Source of the DNA: Heliopora coerulea
Taxonomy: Eukaryota; Cnidaria; Anthozoa; Scleralcyonacea; Helioporidae
DNA: 64,000 nucleotides
Direction of reading: 5' to 3'
Assembly: GCA_030142905.1 (NCBI GenBank)
Contig: JASJOG010000164.1
Location: 186,001-250,000 of the forward strand
Shown here: in pieces, positions 48,614 through 56,780 of the stretch
How positions within the stretch are numbered: position 1 is the first letter of the stretch
Layout of the letters: every line of letters begins with the position of its first letter
The notes under the pieces: model-generated
Told to the model about the DNA's origin: nothing
The model's input: the letters and a program-made list of their open reading frames with translations, nothing else
Databases searched by the model: none
Program-made: the position numbers and the translations under genes

Positions 48614-48910
48614 TTATACCAATTTGTTATTTTTTTCTCTTCCTTTGTTTACATTATTTCTATATTTATCAAATAAATTAAGTACTTCTTCTTTAGACTT
48701 GTTAAATAAATTATTTGCTTTTTCTTTAGACCTTTCAATCAAACTTTTAATTTTTGAAACATATTTTGTTGGTTGTAATATATTTTTAAAATCATAACCA
48801 GGATTTGGTGTATCAAGTAAATTTCCTCTTTTAAAAACATTTTTTGGTTTTAATAAAGTTGTATTAATATTAGGGACATCTGTGTCCAATAAATTTTTTG
48901 TTGTATTCAT
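48614..48910 (-). CDS. Small ORF upstream of polB, possibly its broken N-terminus
   Basis: 98 residues starting MNTTKNLLDTD with a leader ATATAAATAAAGAATG. The last third is helical and Lys/Asn-rich (RSKEKANNLFNKSKEE and VLNLFDKYRN). The polymerase frame, which is shifted by one base, is open over the end of this ORF and contains a similar helical segment, so the two may once have been a single gene interrupted at the run of seven T (48630-48636), or joined by translational frameshifting. No separate function is recognised. Confidence 0.6.
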   Translation of the reverse strand: MNTTKNLLDTDVPNINTTLLKPKNVFKRGNLLDTPNPGYDFKNILQPTKYVSKIKSLIERSKEKANNLFNKSKEEVLNLFDKYRNNVNKGREKNNKLV

Positions 48911-49010
48911 TCTTTATTTATATGTTTATTTTTTCTTTAAATGCAATATGATGCAAAAAAAAAAAATAAAAATCATCTGATTTTTATTCTTAACCACACA
49001 CCAAAGGTCT

Positions 49011-49313
49011 TCAATAATTAAATATAAAAATATTAATAAATAAATTTAATCTTTTTGGTCTTGGCTTCAAAATAATTTTATAATTTGTATAAATTTTTTC
49101 TTCGGCTTCATAATCAATATCAAAATCACTAAAAATACAAAATTTTTCATCATAATTTATTGTAAATTCATGATGTGGTAATAATTCTCCTTCACCTGAG
49201 AGTTTAGAAATTTCTTCAGTGAAAATATAATATAAATGGTCTTTATCATTATTTTCATAATCTTCATAATCTAAAAATATTTCAACAACTTTTTCTGAGA
49301 CTACTTGATTCAT
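49011..49313 (-). CDS. Hypothetical acidic Polinton protein
   Basis: 100 residues, rich in Asp, Glu and aromatic residues (FLDYEDYENNDKDHLYYIF and DFDIDYEAEEKIY). ATG is preceded by an AT-rich leader (TAATAAAAAACAATG). No membrane segment or known domain is seen. It lies between the polymerase group and the small helix-turn-helix protein, all in the same direction. Confidence 0.6.
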   Translation of the reverse strand: MNQVVSEKVVEIFLDYEDYENNDKDHLYYIFTEEISKLSGEGELLPHHEFTINYDEKFCIFSDFDIDYEAEEKIYTNYKIILKPRPKRLNLFINIFIFNY

Positions 49314-49355
49314 TGTTTTTTATTATATACAAATTTTTCCTTAAGAGCAAAATGC

Positions 49356-49751
49356 TTATTCAGCAAAAACCAAAAATGCTTGGTCATTAATTTTCAAATC
49401 TTTTTTTGCTTTAATTCTGTACTTGATGCTTTCTGCATTTAGGTTAAAATTTTTTGCGGCAGAATAAAGACTTTTAAAATTGAAAATTTCACCTGTTTCT
49501 TTGTTTATAATAATTATTGGTGTTGGTTTTTTCATTTTTTCTCTGCAATATTTTTCAAACTTTTCATTAGGTTTACTAATTTCCAAACCCAGTATTTTTT
49601 CAAGCTCATTTTTTTTGTAAGTTTTATAATATTTTATTTTTTTTTCTTTTGCAATATCTCTCAATTGCTTAATAGTATAATGACTTGCTTTGCTGCGCTC
49701 TTGGCGCTGAGGACTTTGTCCGATGAGAACTTTGTTCGATTGATTGTTCAT
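49356..49751 (-). CDS. SAP/NUMOD1-like small DNA-binding protein
   Basis: 131 residues. Residues about 27-56 (IKQLRDIAKEKKIKYYKTYK then KNELEKIL) resemble a SAP or Rho-N type helix-extended-loop-helix. Residues about 80-130 (INKETGEIFNFKSLYSAAKN, then LNAESIKYRI) match the NUMOD1 pattern, a DNA-binding module usually attached to homing endonucleases. No nuclease domain is present. It probably binds DNA, perhaps as a regulator or packaging factor, by inference only. Confidence 0.6.
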   Translation of the reverse strand: MNNQSNKVLIGQSPQRQERSKASHYTIKQLRDIAKEKKIKYYKTYKKNELEKILGLEISKPNEKFEKYCREKMKKPTPIIIINKETGEIFNFKSLYSAAKNFNLNAESIKYRIKAKKDLKINDQAFLVFAE

Positions 49752-49796
49752 TTTTATTATATATTATTTTTTTATTTAAGAACAAATTTTTTTTCC

Positions 49797-50072
49797 TTAA
49801 AAAACAAAAATAAATAAGTTAAAAGTTGGTATTTTTCTTTTCTGAATCTTGTAAATCTTGTATAATTTAATCTCCAAATTTATTAGATTTTTAAAGTTTT
49901 CCATACAATTACAATTAAAACCATTTAAATTTAAATAATCAAATAGAAAATTATAATATTTAATGGCAATTTTAAATAAATTATAAACATTTTCATCTTT
50001 TAACCAATTATTATATTTTTTATCAATTTTTCCGTTTTTAAAGTAATCTAAAATAAATTCAAAAATGTTCAT
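49797..50072 (-). CDS. Hypothetical small Polinton protein
   Basis: 91 residues, rich in Asn, Lys, Phe, Tyr and Leu; predicted helical (FKIAIKYYNFLFDYLNLNGF and LINLEIKLYKIYKIQ). ATG has a good AATAAAATAAATG leader. No domain recognised. Family unknown. Confidence 0.55.
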   Translation of the reverse strand: MNIFEFILDYFKNGKIDKKYNNWLKDENVYNLFKIAIKYYNFLFDYLNLNGFNCNCMENFKNLINLEIKLYKIYKIQKRKIPTFNLFIFVF

Positions 50073-50089
50073 TTATTTTATTTATACCG

Positions 50090-50506
50090 TTATATAAATT
50101 TGTAAACTATGTAGCCTCCTGAGATTCCAACCAGAAAAAAAGCAACATTTTGATATTCTCTCATCTCATCTGAAGGTTTATAGTAATCCTCCAATTTTGG
50201 TTCATTTCCCGCAGATTCACTGTATTCTTTCTCTAAACTTTTCACACGCACAAGAGTTTTAAATGCTGTGTTTGTTCGATTTATATCTGCATTTGCATCA
50301 GATAATTGTTGTCTTAACCTTTCAATTTCTTCTTTTCTTTTCACTTGCTCTTCATACCATTTTTCCTTTGCTTCGCTCAGTTTTTCCATTGCTTCATTAT
50401 GCCTTTTTATCTCTTTTTCATATCCAGAATGATTTAATTTTGAAAATAAAAATCCAGCACCTGCAAAAGCAACTGCATTAAATAATCCACCAACTACTGT
50501 TTCCAT
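50090..50506 (-). CDS. Coiled-coil protein with membrane segments at both ends
   Basis: 138 residues. A hydrophobic glycine-rich N-terminus (VVGGLFNAVAFAGAGFLF, about 4-21) is followed by a long coiled coil (about 28-78, KEKWYEEQVKRKEEIERLRQ) and a C-terminal membrane segment (VAFFLVGISGGYIVYKF, about 119-136). Leader AAAAATAAATG. Probably a virion or membrane-associated structural component; inference from architecture only. Confidence 0.6.
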   Translation of the reverse strand: METVVGGLFNAVAFAGAGFLFSKLNHSGYEKEIKRHNEAMEKLSEAKEKWYEEQVKRKEEIERLRQQLSDANADINRTNTAFKTLVRVKSLEKEYSESAGNEPKLEDYYKPSDEMREYQNVAFFLVGISGGYIVYKFI

Positions 50507-50550
50507 TTATTTTTCTTTAATTTTTTTTATTTTGCCCACTTTTTCGCTTT

Positions 50551-50784
50551 CTAAGATTTGAAAGGATCCGTAGGAAGCCACTTTTTGTCTTGTGCATATT
50601 TCATTCCAAGTGTTGATAATCCTACAGCTGCTGTAAGTTTTAAAGTAGGCACTAAACTAGCCGGAGTTGACAAACCATCACTAAATACTCTTCTTGTTAT
50701 CATTCCAATTCCCACAGCACCCAATGTAATTAGTGTAGAATCATATAATTCATTCATAGCTTCTTTTCTATTCATTTCAGTCAT
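50551..50784 (-). CDS. Small hydrophobic protein
   Basis: 77 residues with two hydrophobic segments: STLITLGAVGIGMITRRVF and LVPTLKLTAAVGLSTLGMKY. Leader ATATAAATAAATG. Resembles small membrane proteins of Polintons and related viruses in size and position. No family named. Confidence 0.6.
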   Translation of the reverse strand: MTEMNRKEAMNELYDSTLITLGAVGIGMITRRVFSDGLSTPASLVPTLKLTAAVGLSTLGMKYAQDKKWLPTDPFKS

Positions 50785-50814
50785 TTATTTATATACATAA
50801 AAAAATTTTTATTA

Positions 50815-50859
50815 AAAACCTGTAAGGTCCGTTTCACGGTTTGCTTCCTTACAGGTTTT
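50815..50859. terminator. Hairpin between two - strand genes
   Basis: Perfect 13-base arms AAAACCTGTAAGG (50815-50827) and CCTTACAGGTTTT (50847-50859) around a 19-base loop which itself holds CCG...CGG. It overlaps the last codons of the 169-residue gene on the - strand, so it may mark its transcript end. Confidence 0.5.
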
Positions 50860-51358
50860 CAATAGAACACCTTGGTGGGCCGCTTTGAGGTTTTTTTTCT
50901 CTACCTTGAGAGGTGCTGCCGTCATTCTTTTCTTTTACATTATTTATGAACTTGTAAGCTTGGCTGTCTTTTTCTTCTTTGATTTCTCTTTTGTCTCTTT
51001 TATATGAATAATATAACCCCCCAAGTGTGGCAACAAGTGTCACACCGCCAATAAAACATCTAAAATCTATGTAATCAGTTATTTCTTTTGCAAAACGAAC
51101 TCTTGTGCGGTTTCCTTCGGGCGATTGTTTATTTTCTACTTCGCTTCGTTGTCTTGCTTTTCTTTCTTTTACTTCTCTTGAAATTTTTGCCAATCTTTTT
51201 CCCAATTCTACTTTTCTTGGATCTTTTACTTCAGCAGTTTTTTCAACTGCTGTTACTTTATCAACCTTTGGTTGTTTATCAGTCAAAGGCTGTTTATCAG
51301 AAGTGTTCACTTCGTCCGGCTTCACCATTTGTTTACTTTGGTCACTCTGTTCACTCAT
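50849..51358 (-). CDS. Charged single-pass membrane protein
   Basis: 169 residues. Ser/Lys/Asp-rich N-terminal half with KQPLTDKQPKVDKVTAVEKT-type repeats, a basic stretch (KERKARQRSEVENK), one membrane segment at about 98-117 (FIGGVTLVATLGGLYYSYK) and a charged C-terminal tail. Leader GATGAATAAATG. Function unknown; similar in design to the 180-residue gene at the right end. Confidence 0.6.
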   Translation of the reverse strand: MSEQSDQSKQMVKPDEVNTSDKQPLTDKQPKVDKVTAVEKTAEVKDPRKVELGKRLAKISREVKERKARQRSEVENKQSPEGNRTRVRFAKEITDYIDFRCFIGGVTLVATLGGLYYSYKRDKREIKEEKDSQAYKFINNVKEKNDGSTSQGREKKPQSGPPRCSIENL

Positions 51359-51531
51359 TTATTCATCTTTTTATAATTTTATTTAAAATTTATTGTAAGT
51401 GTATTTAAAATTTATTACAAGTTGTCAAAAGTGTATTTAAAATTTATTCAGTTATTACAAGTTGTCACAAGTGTATTTAAAATTAACTTACAATCTACTT
51501 CAAACAAATTTTAAACAAATTCAAGTAAAAT

Positions 51532-52083
51532 TTATAAATCATTGATAATAGATTCATCAAAATCTACATTAAATTTTTGGCACAATACAATATGATTCAT
51601 TAAAATTTCTTTATCTGTTATTTTTTTATGTAATTGTATAGCAATAAATGCAATTTTTCCTTTGAAACAATCTGTCACTTTACCATTTTTTACAGTTTTA
51701 TTACTTCCTCCAAAAACCAAAGAAGTTAAACCACTTGTAACTTGTGCAGATGCAAATGTTTTAATTAATTTTCCATTGCAAAAAATTCTTGAATTAGCAA
51801 TTTTAAAGGGATATGATTCCCTATCATAATGAACAGAAATGCATTTCATTTTGTTATATTCTGTAGGGTCAGCTTTCAATGGAAATACATTTGTATTTAT
51901 ATCTAAATAATTGTTTCCTACTCCATAAACAATTAATCTTTTTGTAGAAGCATTGTCAAGATTTTGGAATCCTATCATTCTGTAAATTCTATTGCTACTA
52001 CCTTTATTTCCAAAAATTGCAGTAAAATCATTTGTTCTTTTAATATTTTGTCTTTCCATTTCATAAACTATAAATTTTTTCAT
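51532..52083 (-). CDS. Lectin-like (concanavalin/LamG fold) virion protein candidate
   Basis: 183 residues if the ATG at 52083 is used (a longer reading to 52149 is also open). The C-terminal half has the pattern of LamG/concanavalin-type jelly rolls: SRIFCNGKLIKTFASAQ, LTSLVFGGSNK, then CFKGKIAFIAIQLHKKITDK and a final helix. Such domains bind glycans or proteins and often sit on viral surfaces. The start overlaps the preceding gene by 23 bases, and the preferred ATG was chosen to keep the overlap short. Confidence 0.6.
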   Translation of the reverse strand: MKKFIVYEMERQNIKRTNDFTAIFGNKGSSNRIYRMIGFQNLDNASTKRLIVYGVGNNYLDINTNVFPLKADPTEYNKMKCISVHYDRESYPFKIANSRIFCNGKLIKTFASAQVTSGLTSLVFGGSNKTVKNGKVTDCFKGKIAFIAIQLHKKITDKEILMNHIVLCQKFNVDFDESIINDL

Positions 52084-52684
52084 TATAAATTCCATTTGAT
52101 AATTTAACCCCTTTTGTGTCTTCGGAGGAAGGATAAATTCTAGAAACACTACCTTTTAGTGTTTGTTGTGTTGTTATCAGAATTTGTATAAGAATGTCAC
52201 TTCTTTTTCCATTTACAAAATTTTTACTTTTGTCAATCATGTTACAACTTATGTTTACATATTCCAAACTATTGTTGATATTTACTTCGTTGTCACTTTC
52301 AGTTAATGTATTTGGAGATATAACTTTATTAACAGGAAATCCTAGTATGGGTGCAAATGTTTGTAAATTTAATTCTTTATCGGATTTTATTGTACATTTC
52401 CCACTATAATCCACTTGTTCCAATTCTATTTTTCCAACATTTTTAAATTCAGTTTTTAAAGTATTAAATGTATAATACCCATCTTTGAAATTAATTTTTG
52501 TATTTGCACCTTTCGTGTCATAAGTATAATGAAAATTTTTATTCAAATTATCATAATTCCAAAAAATACTTATAGATTTTACAAACATCTCTGAACAACT
52601 GTTTAATATGATTGGATCGTCTAATGTGATTGTTTTTTCAGAATTTTCATTTTTTGATATAAAAATTTTTAAAGATATTGTCAT
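52061..52684 (-). CDS. Beta-rich protein, candidate minor capsid (penton-like)
   Basis: 207 residues, mostly beta-strand-like: KTITLDDPIILNSCSEMFVK, INFKDGYYTFNTLKTEF, and a central FAPILGFPVNKVI with NISCNMID. Length and composition fit single jelly-roll minor capsid proteins. It is next to the lectin-like gene in the same direction with a 23-base overlap. Leader TTATAAAATAAATG. Assignment rests on composition and context, not on a clear motif. Confidence 0.5.
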   Translation of the reverse strand: MTISLKIFISKNENSEKTITLDDPIILNSCSEMFVKSISIFWNYDNLNKNFHYTYDTKGANTKINFKDGYYTFNTLKTEFKNVGKIELEQVDYSGKCTIKSDKELNLQTFAPILGFPVNKVISPNTLTESDNEVNINNSLEYVNISCNMIDKSKNFVNGKRSDILIQILITTQQTLKGSVSRIYPSSEDTKGVKLSNGIYNEKIYSL

Positions 52685-52689
52685 TTATT

Positions 52690-53439
52690 TTATAATAAAT
52701 ATTTTGAAATTAAAATTCCACCAATCATCGATAAAGATAAAATAATAAAATTTTCTGTAGACATGGGTGTTTTGGTAAGATTTTTTGTTTCATTTGATTT
52801 CACAGATTTTTCATCATCTTTTTTGTATACTTTAGATTGTTGTTTATCACCCAATTTTTCTAATTTTTTCACTGACAAGTTGTATTGTTTTTTCACAGGA
52901 GATGATGGTGTTTTTCCATAATAATTTAAATTTTCGTTAATTCCAAAAACCATATTTTCATCAGAAACTTTTAATTTATTATTATAACCATCAATAGGAT
53001 TTTTTAAAATAATTAAAGATGATGGAATTAACCATAAAGTTGGACTTATAGCAGTATTTAAAACTACATTAGTTGATGAAATTGCTTGATTCATATTATT
53101 AATCCATGTTGTCGTATCATAATTTATAATAGAATCTTCAAAAATTTGTCTAAAAACTTTTTGTGTTTCCAATGCTGAAGCTCTATTTGAAACAATACTT
53201 TGTCTAGTTCTAGCTTGCGAACCAAGAATTGCATAAAGATATGCTTCAATGCTTTGATTCAATAATTCAGTTCCCTTTTTTATTAATCCATCTGAAATTT
53301 TTGGAATGAATTTTTTATAATCATTTTGAGTATCTCTAATTTGTCCTGGACTTTGTTTATATCTTTCCCATGGTCTTACTCCAACAACGTCTTGTCCTAA
53401 ATGTTCATTTTTATGTTCATAATTTCTTGATATGTCCAT
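52690..53439 (-). CDS. Hypothetical Polinton protein with C-terminal membrane anchor
   Basis: 249 residues. The N-terminal half is helical with polar repeats (GTELLNQSIEAYLYAILGS). A Lys/Ser-rich linker (180-225) leads to a C-terminal hydrophobic anchor (NFIILSLSMIGGILISKYLL, 230-249). Its start overlaps the end of the upstream gene by 43 bases in another frame, suggesting coupled expression. No homologue recognised. Confidence 0.6.
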   Translation of the reverse strand: MDISRNYEHKNEHLGQDVVGVRPWERYKQSPGQIRDTQNDYKKFIPKISDGLIKKGTELLNQSIEAYLYAILGSQARTRQSIVSNRASALETQKVFRQIFEDSIINYDTTTWINNMNQAISSTNVVLNTAISPTLWLIPSSLIILKNPIDGYNNKLKVSDENMVFGINENLNYYGKTPSSPVKKQYNLSVKKLEKLGDKQQSKVYKKDDEKSVKSNETKNLTKTPMSTENFIILSLSMIGGILISKYLL

Positions 53440-54182
53440 TTTGGATAGTGATCTTTTAAAAAACCAGCATTAAATTTATAAAAGTTTTCATCATCACCAT
53501 TTCTCAGTTGGCACATAATTCTTCTAACTGTAAAATATGGATGAAATCTCATAAATGATGTAATTTGTTTTGGCACATCTGGACTAAATAATAAATGTTG
53601 TATTGAAATTCCACATCCATAAGTTGCAATCCATGTTCCTATAATGCTTTGAAAATATGGCTCATTAAGTGACCATTTTGAATTATCATCTGTAGTTATA
53701 TTTAATCCAGGTAAATTGCTTTGAAAATAATCTGTATTGTTTACATAAATTCTAAACTGGTTAATAGGATAACTTAAAACATATTGTGTTGGAAAATTAT
53801 CCCAATAATAATTTTTTCCTGTATAATCAACATGTCTTTTACCTTTTGGTAATTCTTGCACAGTTCCTCCAATTTTCCAAATTTTTGGAAAGTGCTCAAT
53901 AGGTTTATTTATTGTTAAATATTTTGTCATATTTGGATCATTTTTAAATGTATCTGAATTTATATCTGTTGACAAAAACGAATTATTTTTAAACCAAATA
54001 TGATAACCTTGAAAAACAGCATTTTTATCAAAATCAGCCTCGAAGGTAAACCTTGACATGTCTGCATAGGGATATTTTTTTTTAAAATATTTTTTCTCCA
54101 ATTCAACATCTTTAATATTTTTCATAACATAATCATAATTTTTCCCATAATATTTTCTTTCCATTTCTTCAGTTGAATTCAT
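53397..54182 (-). CDS. Hypothetical Polinton protein, large soluble
   Basis: 261 residues, rich in aromatics, no membrane segment (FEADFDKNAVFQGYHIWFKN, KRHVDYTGKNYYWDNFP, LNEPYFQSIIGTWIATYGCG). First gene of the leftward group, starting 21 bases from the integrase start on the opposite strand; leader AAAATAAACAATG. By position it may be a structural or assembly protein. I looked for protease-like His/Asp/Cys motifs of the adenovirus type and did not find them. Confidence 0.6.
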   Translation of the reverse strand: MNSTEEMERKYYGKNYDYVMKNIKDVELEKKYFKKKYPYADMSRFTFEADFDKNAVFQGYHIWFKNNSFLSTDINSDTFKNDPNMTKYLTINKPIEHFPKIWKIGGTVQELPKGKRHVDYTGKNYYWDNFPTQYVLSYPINQFRIYVNNTDYFQSNLPGLNITTDDNSKWSLNEPYFQSIIGTWIATYGCGISIQHLLFSPDVPKQITSFMRFHPYFTVRRIMCQLRNGDDENFYKFNAGFLKDHYPKWTYQEIMNIKMNI

Positions 54183-54203
54183 TGTTTATTTTAATAAAAA
54201 TAA
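54183..54203. promoter_or_regulatory. Very short divergent promoter region
   Basis: Only 21 bases, all A/T except one C, separate the ATGs of the leftward 261-residue gene and the rightward integrase. The sequence TGTTTATTTTAATAAAAATAA supplies the AATAAATG-like leader of each. Transcription starts must lie within or inside the coding regions. Confidence 0.6.
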
Positions 54204-55256
54204 ATGAAAGATAAAGACAGCTTTGCTGACATGATTGTTATTGAACAAGAGTTAAGAGACATTTACTACAACCCAGAAACAGGTTATCAATCTGCGGAAA
54301 GACTTTGTCAAAAAGCAAAAGAAAAGGGATTAAACGTTAGTAGAAAAATTGTGCAAGACTGGTTAAAAATACAAGATACTTTTACAAGATACAAACCAAT
54401 TGTTAGAAGACATAAATTCCAAAGAACATTTGTCAAAGATTTAGCTGATCAAATACAAATGGATTTGGTTGATATGGGAAAATATAAAAACCAGAACAAA
54501 GGATATTATTGGATATTGTCTGCTGTTGAAATTTTAAGTAGATATGCATTCGCTATTCCTGTTTACAGAAAAGATACTAAAAACATGACAAAAGTTGTGG
54601 ATGAATTATTAAAACAATTTAAGGAAAGATTTGGTAAATACCCAAAAGTCGCTCAATTTGATGAAGGAAAAGAATTTTACAATGTAGGTGTAAAAGAACT
54701 ATTGAAAAAACATAATGTTGAATATTTTTCCACAAACTCTGATAGAAAAGCAGCTATAGTTGAAAGATTTAACAGAACTCTAAAAACATCCATGTGGAAA
54801 TATTTCTATAGCAAGGGAACTTACAATTGGATTAACCACGTAGATGAACTTGTAGATAATTATAACCATACTAAACACAGTAGTATATTAATGAAACCTG
54901 CTGATGTAAGCAAGTCTAACAAAGACCAAGTGTGGATTACACTATATGGTTACCCATTAGGAGATTTACCTTTACCTAAATTCAGAATTGGTGATACTGT
55001 TAGGATTTCTAAATATAAGAATATCTTTACTAAAGGTTATGAAGCTAATTTTACAGAAGAAATTTTTAAAATTGTAAAAGTATTCAGAGGTGATCCAAAC
55101 ATGTATGAAGTGGAAGATTTAGAAGGAGAACCAATCATTGGGAAATTTTATGAACAGGAACTATCTAATGTGGATAAAAAGGATGATATATATAAAGTAG
55201 AGAAAATATTAAAAAGAAAAAAAGTGAAAGGAAAAAATATGGTGTTGGTAAAGTGA
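54204..55256 (+). CDS. RVE-type integrase (Polinton)
   Basis: 350 residues. N-terminal helical part, then the DDE core: D87 (QMDLVDM), D153 (AQFDEGKEFYN) and E187 (AIVERFNRTLK), 33 residues between the second Asp and Glu. A C-terminal SH3/chromo-like segment follows (GDTVRISKYKNIFTKGYEAN). It would cut and join the element ends into the genome, consistent with the 6-bp target duplication. Leader AAAAATAAATG. It starts the rightward gene group. Confidence 0.93.
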   Translation: MKDKDSFADMIVIEQELRDIYYNPETGYQSAERLCQKAKEKGLNVSRKIVQDWLKIQDTFTRYKPIVRRHKFQRTFVKDLADQIQMDLVDMGKYKNQNKGYYWILSAVEILSRYAFAIPVYRKDTKNMTKVVDELLKQFKERFGKYPKVAQFDEGKEFYNVGVKELLKKHNVEYFSTNSDRKAAIVERFNRTLKTSMWKYFYSKGTYNWINHVDELVDNYNHTKHSSILMKPADVSKSNKDQVWITLYGYPLGDLPLPKFRIGDTVRISKYKNIFTKGYEANFTEEIFKIVKVFRGDPNMYEVEDLEGEPIIGKFYEQELSNVDKKDDIYKVEKILKRKKVKGKNMVLVK

Positions 55257-55321
55257 TTAGGTTATGATAATAAACATAACTCTTGGATACCAGAAGAAAA
55301 TATTCAAAACATATAAAATAA

Positions 55322-56701
55322 ATGGATGAAGGTTTTGATGATATAGAAATGAGAAATAGAAACATAGAAGAAGAAGAAGAGGAAGACCGTGAGGACGAAG
55401 AGGGGGAAACAAGTTTTGAGGGAGATGATAATAATAGAAGTATAAATATAATAAACACAGAAAATCCAAGAACAACAAGGGTTAACCTTTCAAGAGAAAC
55501 ACCTGTAAATATATTAAGAAGAATGAGAAATGTAAAATCAATAATAACTACTGATAAAAAATCTAGTTTTAAAAAAATATTTAAAATTCAACTTGAAAAG
55601 AAAAATGGACCAAATAATAGTATATTGTGGGATAAAACTTCGTTTGTAAGAGACCAAAAAGGAAATGTTTCAATTATTTTCAAAGGCCAAAAAATTGGTA
55701 ATGTCAATTCAAAAAATGAACCAGAGTTATTTACCAGAAAAAACAAGAAATATGTTGATGAATTTAATGATTATATGAGAAAGGCAATCAAAGAATATGA
55801 AAAAACTCCAAGGGCGGTAATAGAAAAAAGAATTGGTGACCTTGGTGGGCCGCTTCGCGATTTTGATAATAGTGTAGCTGAAGGTGAAAATCAAATGAGT
55901 GAAGTTATTAATTCTATCACTGATGATTCTATTTTAGAAATTCAAACCAAAATTGATAATATAATTGGTGAAAATAACTTTAAAAAATTCATTAATAATG
56001 AACAAGATCCAAGACGAACATTATTGGAAAGAAATGAATTAAGAGAATTTAGAGGACTAGTATATTTGGAGGGTATTGACTCCAATTTATCAGAAAATGA
56101 AAAAAAAGAAGTTATACGTGGAAAAATTGATGGATTTGATAGAGAGCATCAACATTGGAAAAATAAATCTGATTTAGAAACGGCTGAACCCCCAAAAAGT
56201 ATATATAAAAGTTTTTCAGAAATTGCAAATCCATCAATTGCAAATCAATCATCAAAACTTCAAGCAGATAAAATGAGACTTGAAAATAATGAAAGACCAA
56301 TCAGTGAAGAAGGAATACAGATTTTAAATGAAAATGCTGAAGAATCTGACATTGGAAGATTAGAAAGATTTAAAAAATGGGCAAAAGAAAATTTATTAGG
56401 TTTATCAGCAGTTGCTATTTCTGTAGCAGGTATAATTACAGCAATAGTTATAAGGGCAAGAAACGCATTAAAACAAGGTGCAAAAGCGGTTGGAAATTTA
56501 GGAAAAGCAATTGCAAATATAGGTAACAATTTTGGTGCAGTCATTTCAGCAGTTTTAAATTTAATTTCTCAAATATTATCATGGGGTGCAAAAGGTATTG
56601 CCTTTCTTGCTAAAAATTTATGGATATTAGTTATTGCAATTACTTACTTTTTATATAAAGAATATAAAGAATACCGAAAGGGCAATAAAAAAACAGCATA
56701 G
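55322..56701 (+). CDS. Acidic protein with C-terminal membrane domain
   Basis: 459 residues. A strongly acidic N-terminus (EEEEEEDREDEEGE at 16-29) precedes a mixed helical middle. From about 348 the protein is hydrophobic: LLGLSAVAISVAGIITAIV, then the Ala/Gly-rich GAKAVGNLGKAIANIG, and LAKNLWILVIAITYFLYKEY, ending in a basic tail. It may be a membrane-active or internal virion protein. Leader ATATAAAATAAATG. No homologue recognised. Confidence 0.65.
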   Translation: MDEGFDDIEMRNRNIEEEEEEDREDEEGETSFEGDDNNRSINIINTENPRTTRVNLSRETPVNILRRMRNVKSIITTDKKSSFKKIFKIQLEKKNGPNNSILWDKTSFVRDQKGNVSIIFKGQKIGNVNSKNEPELFTRKNKKYVDEFNDYMRKAIKEYEKTPRAVIEKRIGDLGGPLRDFDNSVAEGENQMSEVINSITDDSILEIQTKIDNIIGENNFKKFINNEQDPRRTLLERNELREFRGLVYLEGIDSNLSENEKKEVIRGKIDGFDREHQHWKNKSDLETAEPPKSIYKSFSEIANPSIANQSSKLQADKMRLENNERPISEEGIQILNENAEESDIGRLERFKKWAKENLLGLSAVAISVAGIITAIVIRARNALKQGAKAVGNLGKAIANIGNNFGAVISAVLNLISQILSWGAKGIAFLAKNLWILVIAITYFLYKEYKEYRKGNKKTA

Positions 56702-56780
56702 TGAGTGAAGCGAGCGCTTCTGATAAATTAAATAAAATTTTTTTATAAAACAAAAATTTTTAATTTTTGTGTAATAAAAA

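Noticed and set aside
50815..50859. Riboswitch or attenuator
   Set aside because: Only a simple hairpin is visible, with no conserved aptamer features; a transcript-end structure is a sufficient explanation.
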